Origin: JTS-RE37 sp041743425
GTDB lineage: Bacteria > Bacteroidota > Bacteroidia > Flavobacteriales > Flavobacteriaceae
Assembly (NCBI GenBank): GCA_041743425.1
Contig: JBGTMS010000211.1
Coordinates: 1 to 64,000 of the forward strand
Reading direction: 5' to 3'
DNA length: 64,000 nucleotides
The position numbers and the translations under genes were made by a program. The notes under the pieces were generated by a model, which was given only the letters and a program-made list of their open reading frames with translations, was not told the origin of the DNA and made no database searches. Shown piece after piece: positions 63,366 through 64,000 of the stretch. Position 1 is the first letter of the stretch. Each line of letters begins with the position of its first letter.

Positions 63366-64000
63366 ATGTTGAGAAATATAGATCTTCGGGTAGCTTTAAA
63401 GGAAGCGTCTGAACCAGACATCCTCGAAAAAAAGGTCTCCCGTCTGCTTGGTACTTCAATATCCGATCTGGAAATCAAGGTGCTGCGGAAATCTGTCGAT
63501 GCAAGGAAAAAGGACATCTATTTTAATTACAAACTTGCCGTATATATCGGGGAGCCTGTAATTCAGGAAACAATAACATTTCCTTACCAGGATGTCAGTC
63601 GGGGCAGAGCCATTCATATTATAGGTTTTGGTCCGGCCGGAATGTGGGCGGCTCTGCGTTGTCTGGAACTTGGCTTTAAACCAGTTGTTCTGGAGCGCGG
63701 CAAAAAAGTGAGAGAAAGAAGAAGGGATCTCAGAGCCATCAATCAGGATCATCATGTGAATCCCGACTCCAATTACTGCTTTGGGGAGGGTGGCGCTGGC
63801 ACCTATTCGGATGGCAAACTCTATACAAGAAGCCTGAAAAGAGGCGATGTACGAAGTGTTTTTGAACGCTTTGTTTACCATGGCGCTACTCCCGGGATTC
63901 TCGCCGAATCCCATCCTCATATTGGGACCAATAAACTCCCTCAAATTGTTGAGAATATCAGGGAAACCATCCTTAGGTTCGGGGGAGAAATACATTTTGA
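63366..64000 (+). CDS. COG2509-type FAD-dependent dehydrogenase, 5' part only
   Basis: ATG 63366 opens a frame that runs off the window edge with 211 codons visible. An N-terminal alpha/beta domain (about residues 1-85) is followed by a Rossmann FAD-binding motif IIGFGPAGMWAALRCLELG and the ribose-binding end VVLERGKKVRERRRD. NYCFGEGGAGTYSDGKLYTR is a strong marker of COG2509-type flavoproteins, a group without an agreed substrate. Full members have about 520 residues, so more than half lies outside the window. A one-mismatch -7 box (TAATATTG, 63354-63361) sits just before the start. Confidence 0.9.
   Translation, partial: MLRNIDLRVALKEASEPDILEKKVSRLLGTSISDLEIKVLRKSVDARKKDIYFNYKLAVYIGEPVIQETITFPYQDVSRGRAIHIIGFGPAGMWAALRCLELGFKPVVLERGKKVRERRRDLRAINQDHHVNPDSNYCFGEGGAGTYSDGKLYTRSLKRGDVRSVFERFVYHGATPGILAESHPHIGTNKLPQIVENIRETILRFGGEIHF

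Noticed and set aside
1..64000. CRISPR arrays, tRNA genes, insertion sequences, prophage or known defence genes
   Set aside because: Read for regular repeats, cloverleaf-like segments and transposase or integrase motifs; none found.

Overview
The window looks like chromosomal DNA of a marine-type flavobacterium (Bacteroidota). The case rests on several things seen together: no usable Shine-Dalgarno sequences, several starts preceded by the Bacteroidota -7 box TAnnTTTG, many lipoproteins with short N-terminal lipoboxes, a LytS-type kinase fused to a 2TM domain beside a LytTR regulator, single-chain PurL, DUF4331 proteins, a LETM1-related protein and a long series of secreted peptidases. GC content looks moderate and even. 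I found no tRNA or rRNA genes, CRISPR arrays, insertion sequences or prophage genes, so this reads as core genome rather than an island.

Layout. 0-8.7 kb: a glycosyltransferase / phosphosugar mutase / ABC exporter operon; an ECF sigma factor with a membrane anti-sigma-like protein and a Spy/CpxP-like periplasmic protein; a BNR-repeat lipoprotein; an rRNA m5C methyltransferase. 8.7-12.5 kb: purL. 12.6-20.8 kb: fatty-acid degradation (acyl-CoA ligase, MarR regulator, hydroxyacyl-CoA dehydrogenase/enoyl-CoA hydratase fusion, thiolase, acyl-CoA dehydrogenase). A perfect 13+13 bp inverted repeat overlaps the MarR promoter. 20.9-30.1 kb: a PLP decarboxylase, a beta-propeller protein, and secreted M28, DUF2268-like, M1 and S9 peptidases.

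30.1-45.8 kb: exported oxidation and hydrolysis. There is a ThuA / sugar dehydrogenase / PKD / cytochrome c lipoprotein, two amidohydrolases, a membrane-anchored haem-binding protein, a YceI protein, and a Tat-exported FAD oxidoreductase next to its probable cytochrome c partner. A VPS10/sortilin-like protein and a second S9 peptidase follow. 46.0-48.0 kb: Cu/Zn superoxide dismutase, then an ECF sigma factor with an overlapping RskA-type anti-sigma factor. 48.0-53.2 kb: a two-domain VOC protein, a TIGR04283-like glycosyltransferase, a DUF547 protein and an RND/MMPL exporter. 53.2-58.0 kb: a DUF4331 / DUF4331 / TPR lipoprotein operon ending in a clear terminator, and a LETM1-related protein. 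58.1-61.2 kb: LytS-2TM kinase, two free 2TM proteins and a LytTR regulator. 61.5-64.0 kb: an alpha/beta hydrolase, a PaiB-like FMN-binding protein and the start of a COG2509-type flavoprotein cut by the window edge.

Taken together, the genes describe a heterotroph that hydrolyses proteins and peptides outside the cytoplasm, oxidises substrates in the periplasm through c-type cytochromes, and burns fatty acids under MarR control. Nothing here is an unmistakably new defence or mobile system. The best leads are the sigma / anti-sigma / Spy-like trio, the FAD oxidoreductase-cytochrome pair, the split DUF4331 operon, the 2TM kinase operon and the strong operator-like repeats.
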